Source of the DNA: Trachythela sp. YZ-2020
Taxonomy: Eukaryota; Cnidaria; Anthozoa; Malacalcyonacea; Clavulariidae
NCBI GenBank assembly: GCA_016169945.1
Contig: JADLSH010000170.1
Coordinates: forward strand, 1,054,001 to 1,118,000
Direction of reading: 5' to 3'
DNA: 64,000 nucleotides
Below, in pieces: positions 23,266 through 33,330 of this stretch. Every line of letters starts with the position of its first letter. The stretch's first letter is position 1. The notes under the pieces were generated by a model. That model was given only the letters and a program-made list of their open reading frames with translations. It did no database searches and was not told the origin of the DNA. The translations under genes and the position numbers were made by a program.

Positions 23266-23269
23266 ACAC

Positions 23270-23541
23270 CGCCTACTCAAGTTGAAATGGAAAAGGGTTT
23301 TTGGGAAGACATTGACCCAATTACAAGTATAACGTCCTCAGATATGATTGAATTTCTATGCGCTGCAAATTCCGGAGTTTACACGGATCTTGCGAGTAGT
23401 TACCTACATGTTAAAGCAAAGATTACAGCTGTAGATGGAGCAAATCTAGGTGTTGATGCTCAGGTTGGCCCCGTAAATCTCTGGATGCATGTAAGGAGGT
23501 CTCTTCCATTGTTCAGCCATATGTTCTGGGACGAGGACTAA
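23270..23541 (+). pseudogene. Polinton capsid protein N-terminal fragment
   Basis: The frame contains MIEFLCAANSGVYTDLASSY and VGPVNLWMH, a pattern I associate with the conserved Polinton capsid family (the F54H12.2-type proteins). Homology ends at WMH (about 23490). What follows, VRRSLPLFSHMFWDED, is unrelated and runs to a TAA at 23539-23541, so most of the protein has been deleted. The switch coincides with GTAAGG, so a cryptic splice donor is a weaker alternative. Confidence 0.55.
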
Positions 23542-23544
23542 TTT

Positions 23545-23885
23545 TTTAACATACTCCATTATACAAAGTTAGCCAATTGCTCCAAGACTGAGGAAAATAG
23601 AAATGGTAAAAACCCTTCTCCTTTTTGGACAAGACGTGTTCTTCTTTTTATAACAGAATTCCGCCGATCAGCTGCAAACTTTATATGTTTGGAATGTGGC
23701 ACGAGTTTTTTAGCTGATTTTGGTTTCAGTTTGACAGTTTTCAAACCAAATGTTCAACAGACACTGTCTGATTGCTTCCAAAAAATCGTCTTCAGCCGCT
23801 TTCAAAATGGCTTTTCTTAGTTTCGGTTTACTCTTGGCCAATACTTTGAGAAGTACGGAGTTCCTCTTCATACAAGCAGACATTG
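23545..23885 (-). pseudogene. Small basic Polinton-associated protein
   Basis: Minus-strand frames from an ATG near 23883 encode a lysine-rich helical start (VLAKSKPKLRKAILKAAEDD). After a frame change near 23745, KKRRTRL-like basic residues and LVQKGEGFLPFLFSSVL follow, with a hydrophobic end. Proteins of this form accompany Polinton-like genes in invertebrate genomes; their function is unknown to me. It faces the capsid fragment tail to tail. Confidence 0.45.
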
Positions 23886-23915
23886 TCAAATGATTATTAT
23901 ACGTAGTGACTGGTT

Positions 23916-24150
23916 TATTTATACTCTGGCTTGGTAGACGTAATGTTTATCAGTTGGAAATATCCCGGACCTAACTCGGATTTCGTCTGGACACGTTGGT
24001 GTTAGATCCACAAATAAATAGGAATATGGTTCTTTTGTCGCCAATTGATAAGCTTGCTGGAAAAATTGTGTGCTGTTAGGATATAACTGTTTGGCAAGAT
24101 GAACTATTTGACTTGCGTCACGAACATTCTTTGTCAAACATAAATAACTT
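23916..24150 (-). pseudogene. Possible packaging-ATPase C-terminal fragment
   Basis: About 75 residues, with TKNVRDASQIVHLAKQLYP and YLFVDLTPTCPDEIRVRS. The order resembles the C-terminal part of the A32/FtsK-like DNA-packaging ATPases of Polintons and large DNA viruses (K-N-P-R-D, then Y-L-x-x-D-L). Walker A and B are not present, so only a remnant is left. The assignment is by pattern only. Confidence 0.4.
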
Positions 24151-24154
24151 GCAT

Positions 24155-24430
24155 TTAAAGAAATCGTACAATGATCTTTGCTCTGATGAACAAGTTTTGT
24201 ACAATGTATATAATACTGAGATTGCCATGATGCGATTTTTTCGTGAATAACTTAGCGATAAGGTCTAAAGGTGTAGCTTTAGCACGAATCAGAAAAGGTT
24301 GTCTTTTTTCACAAGACAGTTCATGAATGTCTGCTAAATGGTTTGATAATTTTAACAAACTTTTCTTTCCACAAATCGGACAGTCTTTACGTGTTCGATG
24401 TATACTGAAACATTTTTGAAAATGTATAAC
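24155..24430 (-). pseudogene. Small C2H2-type zinc-finger Polinton protein
   Basis: The frame opens near 24430 with CPICGKKSLLKLSNHLADIH, a C-x2-C ... H-x4-H-like zinc finger, then QPFLIRAKATPLDLIAKLF, and ends at 24155. Short proteins with this finger recur beside Polinton capsid genes. An intact ATG for the finger is not evident, so the 5' end may be lost. Confidence 0.45.
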
Positions 24431-24894
24431 ATTTTAAAGGAGTCCCAGCGGGACTTTTATCTTCCCGGGAGTTCTTGTTATCGTTCAGAGGAGGTATCGT
24501 CAGTATACCACAATGCATTGCGGTTTTGGACACATTGATACATATTATGTGAGTTTTTACTAGGTTATATTGAAATTATAGATATTCGAGAGGACTTTGT
24601 AGAAACATGAACTGTATAATCTATTATATAAAGTCTATATTATTTAAAAGATAACAAATTTGGTATGATAGTGAGTCATATAAAATTACTGAATCTAGAT
24701 TGGTGTTGTATTGACTTCTGACAATGCATCTGTAAAAGATGTGTTAATATTTACGACTTGAAATCCAGATTAAGCTGGAGAATCAACAAGTTTTGACTTT
24801 ATAAAAATGAATTTTGTTGCACTATAAAAAACTCACTTTGTAGAAGCTTTGTTATATTTAATACTGATTTGTTATTATTACATCTTGTAGTTCT

Positions 24895-25173
24895 TTGACT
24901 TTGATGATGCCCGGCAAGTATCCAGTCCAAAACCTGCTATTGTGGGAATTTGATGTTAATTTTGCCTTCGACTTGAACACTCAACCTCGAGATCCTGTCA
25001 CAGTGAATGAAGAGCTGGATGCTGTACTCCCACCACTGAATTTAGAAAAGCAAGCTCCATGTAATTGCTACTATCAACATATGAATCCTGTCTGCTTGGT
25101 AGATTATCCAACTCATCAAGAGTCGACAGATGGTGGTGATAAGGTTGTTGGTGGTAACAGTTATTGGTGGTAA
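24895..25173 (+). CDS. Unknown exon-like ORF
   Basis: 92 residues starting LMMPGKYPVQNLLLWEFDV, with a compact cysteine segment APCNCYYQHMNPVC. The frame is open slightly upstream to a possible splice acceptor, ATCTTGTAG, at about 24890, suggesting an internal or last exon. I do not recognise the protein. Confidence 0.25.
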   Translation: MTLMMPGKYPVQNLLLWEFDVNFAFDLNTQPRDPVTVNEELDAVLPPLNLEKQAPCNCYYQHMNPVCLVDYPTHQESTDGGDKVVGGNSYWW

Positions 25174-26273
25174 CAGTTATTGGTTATTGTGGGGTAAACA
25201 AAATCCCCAAACTTAAAAGAGCTCTGATCAGAAATGAAATGAAATACAATGAAATACTCCTGATAGTTTAAAGAGAACATATGCTTATAGGAAAAAAGCA
25301 TTACTTTACCATGGGACAGAGATGATCCAAGCAATGATTATAACAGTTACATAAATTGCTAATAAAAGCTTGGTAGTCCTGCAACTCAATTGGATGAAAT
25401 TATGTAATGTGTGGCTCCAGTGATAAACGATATACTTGAGGGATTATAGGATCAAACTACTGTACCTAAGAGAGACACCTTCATCTGGAAGTTATAAATG
25501 CGAGCCAAAGAAAACTTACAACTGTACTAAAGAATAGCTAAAAACACTATCTTTGGTTGATAGGAACTTCAGAATTATAGAACTAGATATGCCAGATGAT
25601 TTTACTGACTTGTCAGCTTAGGTAATTCTATCCATGTGCTATTTTTGTAAGTTCACTAATACTGTAGAATGATATATATAGTGATCTATACACATCAGGC
25701 AAATTAACTGAGACATAACCATAAATGGTTAAATATATAACTCAGTCCAGCCAGATACAGTTCTGGTGCACTTCTGGCATAACATAAGTATTTGGTTATA
25801 AGCAGAATACAGACAGTCAAATTGATATTGAAAATAATTTATTATTTTTTCAAAAAAATCACCTGAAATTAAAGAAAAAGCATATTTTTTTAATGTTGCA
25901 CCATTTTCATTTAACCAAAATACATGGAAAGTATTATGGTTAGAAAAACAGGAAATGGTGCTTTTAATGTGCTTACTGTACCCTACCTAAACTTACTGTA
26001 TAAAATATTGTCTAGTCATAAAATTATTTAATATACCTCTAGAATTACATGTTAACTAATTAACTTATGACTATGTACAATAAACTTAAACCCTAAATTT
26101 TTCCTGTTAATGTCAATGGTATAAACTAAGATGATAGTTCATAATCTACATTTATGGTGCAATTTGAAAAAAAGTTAATATGAAATTGATGAAATTTATA
26201 TTATCATGAAAGATAGAATGGTGCATAAATTGAAGCATGCTGCAAAGCAGAATTCCTGTACATTATAACCCCA

Positions 26274-26459
26274 TTACAATAAAAATCTGTTGTTATTATT
26301 AAATGCTGGCCACTCTTCAGCAGAACTTTGTCCATATGTTTGATCTGTTTTGGTAATTGATATGAATTCAATAAACGCTTTATCTTCCTCAAAGGTCCAT
26401 TTATGATGTTTTACTGGGGACTTCTTTGTAGGAGTCAGCCTAATCTTTCTGCTGGGAAA
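26274..26459 (-). CDS. Myb/SANT-like exon
   Basis: A minus-strand frame opens at a good acceptor (GTTTTATAG at 26460-26468) and reads 61 residues to TAA. It has a basic lead and then HKWTFEEDKAFIEFI and EEWPAFN, the spacing of tryptophans and acidic residues seen in SANT/Myb-like DNA-binding domains of transposon-linked proteins. The upstream exon was not located. Confidence 0.4.
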   Translation of the reverse strand, partial: FPSRKIRLTPTKKSPVKHHKWTFEEDKAFIEFISITKTDQTYGQSSAEEWPAFNNNNRFLL

Positions 26460-28301
26460 CTATAAAACAAGCAGTAAGGATTAGTACTGCTCTATATTTA
26501 CAGTCTATAATTTACTAGACATAATCGTTTTAATACATGTTTCATTTAAATATGTTTTAGTACTCCTACTGTATTTTACATATAGTTATATTATTATGCA
26601 CTAGCCAATGTAAACCCTTGTCAATGGATAAAACCTCACCTTTATCAGCTTTTTCAATCTAAGTTTTAAACGCCTGATATTATGTCATCAGATAAATTGC
26701 TTTTTTTTGTCAAATCCCCCACCCAACCCTGCCAATAATTTCTCATGACATTCAAAACAGTGACGCTTATACATTCAATAAATTTTCCCTGCGGGACTTT
26801 TCGTGTCCCGGGAGTCCCGATATGCTAGATTGCTGGGGTGCTCCCTACCCATGCAAAGACAACAGATGTGGTTTTGAAAATTTATATTTTTACACACACT
26901 TAAATATATAAAGGAATAGTGGAAACACCGTCCTCCAAAACTTTGCGTTTTGGATACAAGTAACTAAATTCTTCTCTTGAACATATGTTTACATTTTGTT
27001 ATCTAAAACCCTAGAATCCTTATTTACACCTGATCCACTACGTTTAGTTAAAATTACATCTAAATACTTATCTTTATTAATTACATTATTTTTCTTATTA
27101 ACCCCCTTGCAACTAAATTTATCTTTACCACTCCCAAAACAATAATACATTTTACTACACAAGCTCACAATTCCATCTCCCTCCCATTCTACTTTAAAGA
27201 GCTCTGGTGTTCTCTTATCATAATGTGCATGTTCTATGGTGTCCATATGCGGAAACCAGTTACACTTATCCTCCACGTACTCCTCTAACATGGCTGGCTT
27301 AATTAAACTATCAATATTTTCACTACTTATAGCAATGTATGCCGAGTCAGCGTCCATCTCACAAAACTCAAAATCACACCTATCAATATATTTATCTAAG
27401 AAATCATAGTAAAATTCAAGCATGCGTAATTTCGCGGATTGGTACACGAAGAATCCTACTTGAAGAGGAAGATCCAACTTCATTTTCTTCTTACTGCTTT
27501 GTACTTCATATGTGTCTTAATTAATCGGGTTGAGTTCACGAAAGAAAGGTGAGTTGATTAAATCTTAGACTTCGTCGTCGTCACAGAATTTCACTTCATG
27601 ATGTAGTTCTTTGTTGGTGATGGTCTTACCATATGATGAGATGCCAACGAGTTTCATTGTGTCTGCGATGATGTCTTTGGAGGGGTCTGCATTGCCAGCA
27701 CGACGGGCATCCGACACAGCATCACCAAAAGATTTGAAAGACTGCTTAGGGGTATATTCAATCACCTGGTAGACATGTGTGACTTCGAGACCATGTTCTA
27801 GGTACCACTTTAACAGAGGGGTTGCCAACAGGATCTTCTCACCAATCATACTACCGATTAAACTCTGTCTTGGTCGATTCATGATTTTGTTCTGTTCAGC
27901 ATAGGTCTTCATGTAGTCACCAATATCTTTTCGACTAATTTCAGTGTTTTTACAGATGGGAGACATTTCGGAAACTTTTCTTTCAAATGATCAGGAACAT
28001 GGATGTTGCACTCAACACACCCAAACAACGTCTCACTCTTTACAGCAGTCACAATATTATCCATGACAATCGTTTTAATTTTGTCTAAGGGTCTACAAAG
28101 TCGTGTCGCGATGAAGGGTTGGAGGTCTTTGTTCTTTTTCATCTCACACCACTCACATTCCCAACACTCAACAAGATTGAAACCCTGCTTATGGATATAA
28201 GCGCTGTTTTTTCTAGTCGGCTAGCAACTCTTTCATGGGTTTGTCCCGCGTTGTGTTGGTTTCTTTACCTTCGTTGGGATGGCAGTCATGCCACCAACAG
28301 C

Positions 28302-28496
28302 CTAATAAGAGAAACCCAGAAAATTACAAACCTACAAATATGAATTTAAGTAAGGCATAACCACTTCCTACAAAAAAGGAATGTTAGATATCCCACTCAA
28401 CTACCAAAAATCAATTAAGCTAATCCTACGCAATTAAAATCTAGGCCCAAACAATTAAGCTAATCCTACGAAAAATCAACTACACTTATATTTTAC
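28302..28496 (-). other. Candidate 195-bp phase-1 intron in the polymerase gene
   Basis: Read on the minus strand: TTTCAGG|GTAAAATATAAG ... CTCTTATTAG|GCTGTTGG. It splits a glycine codon within the conserved F-x-F-x-G / C-x-W-H block, and the flanking frames match exactly across it. The interior carries the repeated stretch CAATTAAGCTAATCCTACG (two copies). Confidence 0.65.
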
Positions 28497-29180
28497 CCTG
28501 AAACTGAAACACAATTTGTGTTTCGGCGTTGAAACCATCTACAGGTAAGCAGTGTGGACCAATGCGTTTCTCTGTGTTGGTGTGCTCGTGTCTGATTGAT
28601 ACTCCTCGTTGATATGCTTCCCATTCCAACCATTCAACAGCCAACTTACCACTGAACAGATTCTTGAATCCATCTTCCTCCAGACGCCTGGTATGTTGCC
28701 CCGTTGAAATAGGTTGCACTATCGCCGACAGATTGCACAGTTTCAGGTCTTGTCCTTTCGCACGCATCTAGACATTACGAATGTTTGTCTTATCCTTTTC
28801 ATGATATCTGTTGAAAATAATGCTCGGCCGGCAGACATTTTTGTCTTTCTCCGAGAATAATGAGAAATAGGTATTGGGAATGTTTGAAAACATATATTTC
28901 ATTGTGAGGCCAGGCACACTGACACTGTCTTTAAACATATCTATATCTCTTTCTTTCCAAAAATCACTGATTTTATCAATCGCTTCAAGGAAAGGCACCA
29001 CATCGCCGTTGTTGTACCACACGAGGAAATCGCGGAAACAATTATCATACTGTTCGTTTGTTATGTCTGTGTTGGATAACGTTACATATAATATTCCATC
29101 AATTTCTCCTGTAATTTTTCCAATGGGTGAGCTTTCACATCTTCTTCTTCGTTCACTTCTACAGCTTCTGCTTCGCTCGC

Positions 29181-29252
29181 CTAAAACATAGAGAAGGATA
29201 ATAAATATAAATTTTATAAAAAGATGTAGCAGGGTAAATATATCTACTTTAC
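29181..29252 (-). other. Candidate 72-bp intron in the polymerase gene
   Basis: Read on the minus strand: CATGAG|GTAAAGTAG ... CTATGTTTTAG|GCGAGC. The intron is AT-rich with a pyrimidine-biased 3' end. Exons on both sides are in phase 0. Its 3' half resembles the neighbouring intron at 29346-29415. Confidence 0.6.
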
Positions 29253-29345
29253 CTCATGTCCATCCATTTCAAGCAGACATTGAACCATGTCCTCAATCAT
29301 AGCATCTTCCTCAGTGCATGCTGTGGACTCATTCACTTCACTCAA

Positions 29346-29415
29346 CTAAAACAGAGAAGAATAATAAGTACAAAAATTATATAAAAGATGTAATAGGTCA
29401 ACTATATATACATAC
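29346..29415 (-). other. Candidate 70-bp intron in the polymerase gene
   Basis: Read on the minus strand: GCGAG|GTATGTATA ... CTCTGTTTTAG|TTGAGTG. Phase 0. Together with the 72-bp intron it encloses an exon of 31 codons (29253-29345). Confidence 0.6.
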
Positions 29416-30268
29416 CTCGCTGTTGGATATTCGTTCGTTGATTAGATCAAACACGTCTCCAAATCGATCCAACAATAATCCATAACTCTCTTGGCTTATT
29501 TCAATCAAATAGTCCACAAATCGTTTGATCATATCTGCCATGTTACCAGAGGAAACAAAACAATTGGGCTCTTCGTATCCTGGCACATTCGAGCATACTG
29601 ATACACTCAATGGTATATGTTCAGCTTCCCATGTAAGTTTAGCCATGTCTCTCAGGTGTTGTGATTGGTGTTGAAAGTAGCACTCAAAATCAAACGTTGC
29701 ACGATATAGGAAGTATTTCAGGTCTTCAGGGATCTCGATGCCTTCGTCTGCAAGTAAATCACTTCCGCCAGGGAATACATGACGAACAGTACCTTCGCAG
29801 GTTCTTTCATGCTGGTTCAGAGCTTTCGCAGATTTCCATAGTTTATCACATTTACAACAAAAAGTATGATTTGGAGTACATTGACAAGTTTTTGATATAG
29901 CTGAAATAGGTATGGTGCGATCGCTGGATGAGCTGAGCCACAATTTTTGTCTGGTCGTTCTCTTCATCATAAAGTTCAACAAGATGATACACATAAATAT
30001 TAAGTTCAAATAATTTTTCCAAGTCCGGTAATTATTCGAGTGTCACACCATCAAAATCATCATTAGCATACCGTTCGTAATAATGTTGAGTATCGCGTTC
30101 TAAATTGCTCGGGTGACATCCACGGTGCATAGTCAGAAAATGGAAGAAACATAATTTGTCCTCGTAAGGTAATTCAGTTTTCTTGTTGCAATCTAATGAC
30201 ACAATGGCAGGATTATATACACGGTTTGTACACGTTTTATTACCTTTAATCCTTGATACCTAGAAAAA

Positions 30269-30513
30269 ATGCTGCAAAACCGTCTTCAAACTCCTTCTCA
30301 TACTTATTTTGTGATTGATTAAAAATACAAACTTACATGGAAACTATACTTTGTCTACATACATTTATGAAATAGTGGTATGCATGAAGGTAACATGCAT
30401 TTACAAGAAACATGATATAGGAACAAAACTTATAACAGGAACAGTAACAAAACCAGGAACAAGAACAGTGTTGTTTGTCATAAACATGCACTAAGATGTT
30501 CTAAAATGTTCTA
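30269..30513. other. Spacer between polymerase and HECT-like pseudogene
   Basis: AT-rich, with repeated GGAACA/AGGAAC words around 30415-30465. No gene or terminal inverted repeat could be recognised, although the right end of the Polinton is expected about here. Confidence 0.4.
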
Positions 30514-31684
30514 ATCTTCCAAATCCCAATGTTCGGGTTTCATAATATGGCAGTCAATGTTTCGTTTCAGCTGCATAAATGTCTGATAGTTCTTTGGTAG
30601 AATCAGAATCCGGAAGCAGGTTCGTGCTCGTGGTCAGAGAGCAACTTCGGACATGGTTTCGAATTCCACTTGTATATGCTTACCTGGAATAAGCGTCTCA
30701 CAAGCAGTGGCAAAGCATAAAAGATTTGATGCTGACTCTTTAGTTACTTGCCAACGTATCTCAAAAGCCAACGGAAAGTCTTTTGTTCTTCGGCGTCTTT
30801 CGGATCAGAATATAATAAGCGTCTCACAAGCAGTGGCAAAGCATAAAAGATTTGATGCTGACTCTTTAGTTAACTTGCCAACGTATCTCAAAAGCCAACG
30901 GAAAGTCTTTTGTTCTTCGGCGTCTTTCGGATCAGAATATAAAGCATTGAGTATGTTTCTTGTTGTTGGTATACAAATGCGATACATTGCTGCGATGTCG
31001 TTCCTCGTAATCAAGCTTCGAAACGTTGCTGACATCCCTGCTTTAAGTCAGCGCATAGAATGATCTTCCAACCAGCTGGGCTCTAGCAACCTCCAGAGCA
31101 ATCGCCTTTATGTTGTCTGGCCGCGGGAATGACTGAACACCATAGGCTGCTAGAATTTCAAGCAACTGAGTAGTGTAAAAATTTATCCCGTAAATGGCAT
31201 CATTCATCACTTCATCGACATTGCCATCCACGAGCTGATGCAAAAGCGCCTCCGCCAAAGATAATGGAAGTGTGCCACACATTAGGAATTGGTGCTCTGT
31301 TAGTCTTCCTAATGCTACGTAAACCCTCTCTGAATACGACGAATGTAATGCAAGAGTGTAATGGTCTGCACCGTCGCCATTTTCGGAGAGGAATTCTTCC
31401 CAGAACATAGCGAATAGCTCGTGCAGAACACCTTCACCACTGGCGTCATATTCCTCGATTTTAACTCGCATCCTGTACCCAGAAACACCATCATCTGTGT
31501 ACAACTCCAACATCTGCTGCACCAAGTTAGTCTTGCTGACTATGATGTGTTTTTCTTCAGGGAAAATTTGGAGAGCATCCTGATGTTGTTGTTCCAGATT
31601 CAGTAGGAGTTCACCAGCCCGGATATCTTCTTCATGTACAGCTTCATCACCTTCCACCAGTATGTATTCTAGTGTTGAAAACAA
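30514..31684 (-). pseudogene. HECT-like protein pseudogene with internal duplication
   Basis: The upstream frame (31043-31684, 213 residues) contains GEGVLHELFAMFWEEFLSEN and VALGRLTEHQFLMCGTLPLS, resembling the N-lobe of divergent HECT-like domains. The downstream frame (30805-31035) gives FRWLLRYVGKLT. The C-terminal lobe, with RTCFRILILPKNYQTF, ends in TAG at about 30514. A 126-bp tandem duplication (30688-30940) and a TGA near 30650 break it. It is unlike the HECT gene at 1249-3604 in sequence and belongs to another subfamily. It sits just outside the Polinton polymerase, on the same strand, so capture by the element is possible but unproven. Confidence 0.6.
30688..30940. repeat. 126-bp tandem duplication
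   Basis: AATAAGCGTCTCACAAGCAG begins copies at 30688 and 30814. They are nearly identical; the second has one extra A in GTTAACTTGCC. The duplication lies within the HECT-like pseudogene. Confidence 0.9.
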
Positions 31685-31970
31685 TATTTTACTCCTTCGC
31701 TGCGCTCATTTGCAAAATATTGTTTTCACCACTCGAAGATAAAATTCATATCTTTGTGCCGCCGTGTAATATCCTCTATTTATTTTAGCTATTTTTACCC
31801 TATTTTGATTGTGTTATGAACATTTGTACCATAAGGTCCATAAGCGTATTTAGAAATTTATTTTCAAACTAACAAATTGTAGAATATTGCATGTGTTTTG
31901 TAAATTTTTGTGAATGTAATCAAAAGAAGTAATAAAAGCAAGCACCTTTTCCGTGTAGGTCCTATGACTC
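31685..31970. other. Spacer, nothing recognised
   Basis: AT-rich DNA without an assignable gene. The segment before 31750 repeats AAAACAATATTTT-like words in both orientations. Confidence 0.3.
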
Positions 31971-32790
31971 CAGTACATGTGAGAAATATGATTCTGTAGA
32001 ACAAGAAGAAAGCAACTCCGACTATGATCCAGATAGTGATGTGGAAACTTGTTCATGTATTGAATTTCAGACCGAAAATCCTAGTCTTTATAAAACGGGA
32101 AGTCTTGATGGCGATGACCTTTATTCTGTGCATGTGGATGTCAAAAGGCTGATCCGTTATGCATTAAGCTTAATGATTTAAAAAGAGGAAAAATCCCAAA
32201 GGACAAAATACTGTACAGGTACTTAAGCGATGCTGTAGAAATAATGTACAACCTCTTCCATGAATATGATTGAGAGGTTGTAGAGCTTTTAATACCATTA
32301 CCTACATCTGTGGAAGATGCACAGCAAATTTTTATTAGAAGGCCAATGAATTTGGGAGATGGTCGCCACAGCCACATAATACAAATAACTGGATAAAAAG
32401 ATTAACCTTGGCAGACCCTCGGAATCACTCATTCAGAAATCCCAAGCAGGATACACTCCAGATTCGGGTGTTATTAAGCCGCTATCCGCCATATCTTGAG
32501 CCAAACCTCTTGTTGAAACTCCGAATGTCGTCGTTATTCCACAGGCATTGGCAAATGATGGGACAGCACTGAAACCTGCGATTGAATTTGACACACACAT
32601 TAAAGAAAACGTGGGTCTGATATTTCCAGTTGATTTGGACTGTTAAAAAAATCCAACAGCATCCCCTGACCACCTTAAAAAAAAAACATTCTCACTGAGG
32701 CAATTGTTTTGTCTTTGACATCTTTAGATAACTTCTGTTCCTTCCTGTATGTCAAGTTATTTTGAAGAACACATTAAAACTTTACAACTT
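31971..32790 (+). pseudogene. Degenerate coding remnant, unknown family
   Basis: Several plus-strand frames joined by shifts and stops look coding. They include an acidic start (VEQEESNSDYDPDSDVE), then KIPKDKILYRYLSDAVEIMY, then IRRPMNLGDGRHSH, and further on IVLSLTSLDNFC. I have the impression of a protein family repeated in invertebrate genomes but cannot name it. At least six breaks show long decay. It is flanked by the spacer on the left and LINE 3' sequence on the right. Confidence 0.35.
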
Positions 32791-33330
32791 TGCCAAACGT
32801 GTCAAGAAATATCGAAAGATCGACGTCACATTTTATCATCCGATCAAATTAATTAATAATAATATTTATTTTAAGGAAGCTTTCTCACAAAGTGATTTTC
32901 AGAAAGGTCCTGAACTCAATTTACAAAGTTACAAACAAATGAATACATGCAAACTACATAACTATGAAAATACTAATGATATCATATACAAAAAGTTCAA
33001 ACTTAGTTTAGAAAGTTACTCCTAAATGTTGAAATACTGTTCGAAAGTCTTATCTGTCTGTTCAAGTTGTTCCACTCTTTGTTTCCCCCAATTCCTTGAC
33101 ACCCTGGGCAGCCTTAAATTCTCTCTGTTTCGTGTATTATAGTTGTGTATCTCACTGTTGGTTAAAAATTCAAAATCATGCAAGGTTAAATTATTTATAC
33201 ATTTAAAAACCAATAAGCACCTATGATACAATTTTCGTTGCTCTAGAGTGATCCAGTCCAGAGTGTTTAGCGCGCCAGTTGCCGACAAGAGTAGTGGTCT
33301 GTCTAAAACAATCTTGACGGTCTTATTCTG

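Larger units (their letters stand above)
24437..26815. other. Block bounded by direct GC-rich motifs inside the Polinton
   Basis: GCGGGACTTTT-N4-TCCCGGGAGT occurs in the same orientation at about 24448-24473 and 26788-26813. Each copy can fold on itself (AGTCCC/GGGACT and CGGGAC/GTCCCG). The 2.3 kb between them holds no Polinton gene I recognise but has one plus-strand unknown frame and one minus-strand SANT-like exon. It may be an inserted element or two copies of a Polinton regulatory motif. Apart from those two frames the interval is AT-rich and featureless. Confidence 0.4.
17825..30268. mobile_element. Maverick/Polinton (adintovirus-like) remnant
   Basis: Integrase with chromodomain, capsid-type fragments, small basic and zinc-finger genes and a type B DNA polymerase together define a Polinton, the virus-like DNA elements of animals. 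Genes on the left half are plus strand (18042-23541) and on the right half minus strand (23545-30268), a convergent arrangement. The left edge is inferred where the satellite breaks off and sequence starts with AG, as Polinton termini do. No matching inverted terminus was found on the right, so that end is probably lost. A LINE (19681-21539) and a 2.4-kb foreign-looking block (24437-26815) interrupt it. All larger genes are broken. Confidence 0.8.
26986..30268 (-). pseudogene. Polinton protein-primed type B DNA polymerase, with candidate introns
   Basis: Minus-strand coding segments run from about 30268 to 26986. The exonuclease block ATFDFECYF is at about 29670-29700, the FQFQG / C-W-W-H-D block near 28300-28510, and the palm motif FCEMDADSAY near 27345-27375. 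Such polymerases replicate linear DNA from a terminal protein primer. Interruptions fall at three GT-AG candidate introns (28302-28496, 29181-29252, 29346-29415), an in-frame TAG at 28768-28770, stops at 27565-27567 and 27517-27519, and frame changes near 27960 and 29100. The first two small introns bracket a 93-bp exon and all three keep phase. Extra breaks make it a pseudogene. Confidence 0.8.

Noticed and set aside
23490..23541. Splice donor in the capsid fragment
   Set aside because: GTAAGG coincides with loss of homology, but no acceptor resuming capsid coding was found downstream, so deletion is simpler.
24437..26815. LTR retrotransposon bounded by direct repeats
   Set aside because: The direct repeats are about 26 bp, have no TG...CA ends and no gag-pol lies between them.
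30269..32850. Right terminal inverted repeat of the Polinton
   Set aside because: The reverse complement of the sequence at 17825 was looked for by eye and not found.
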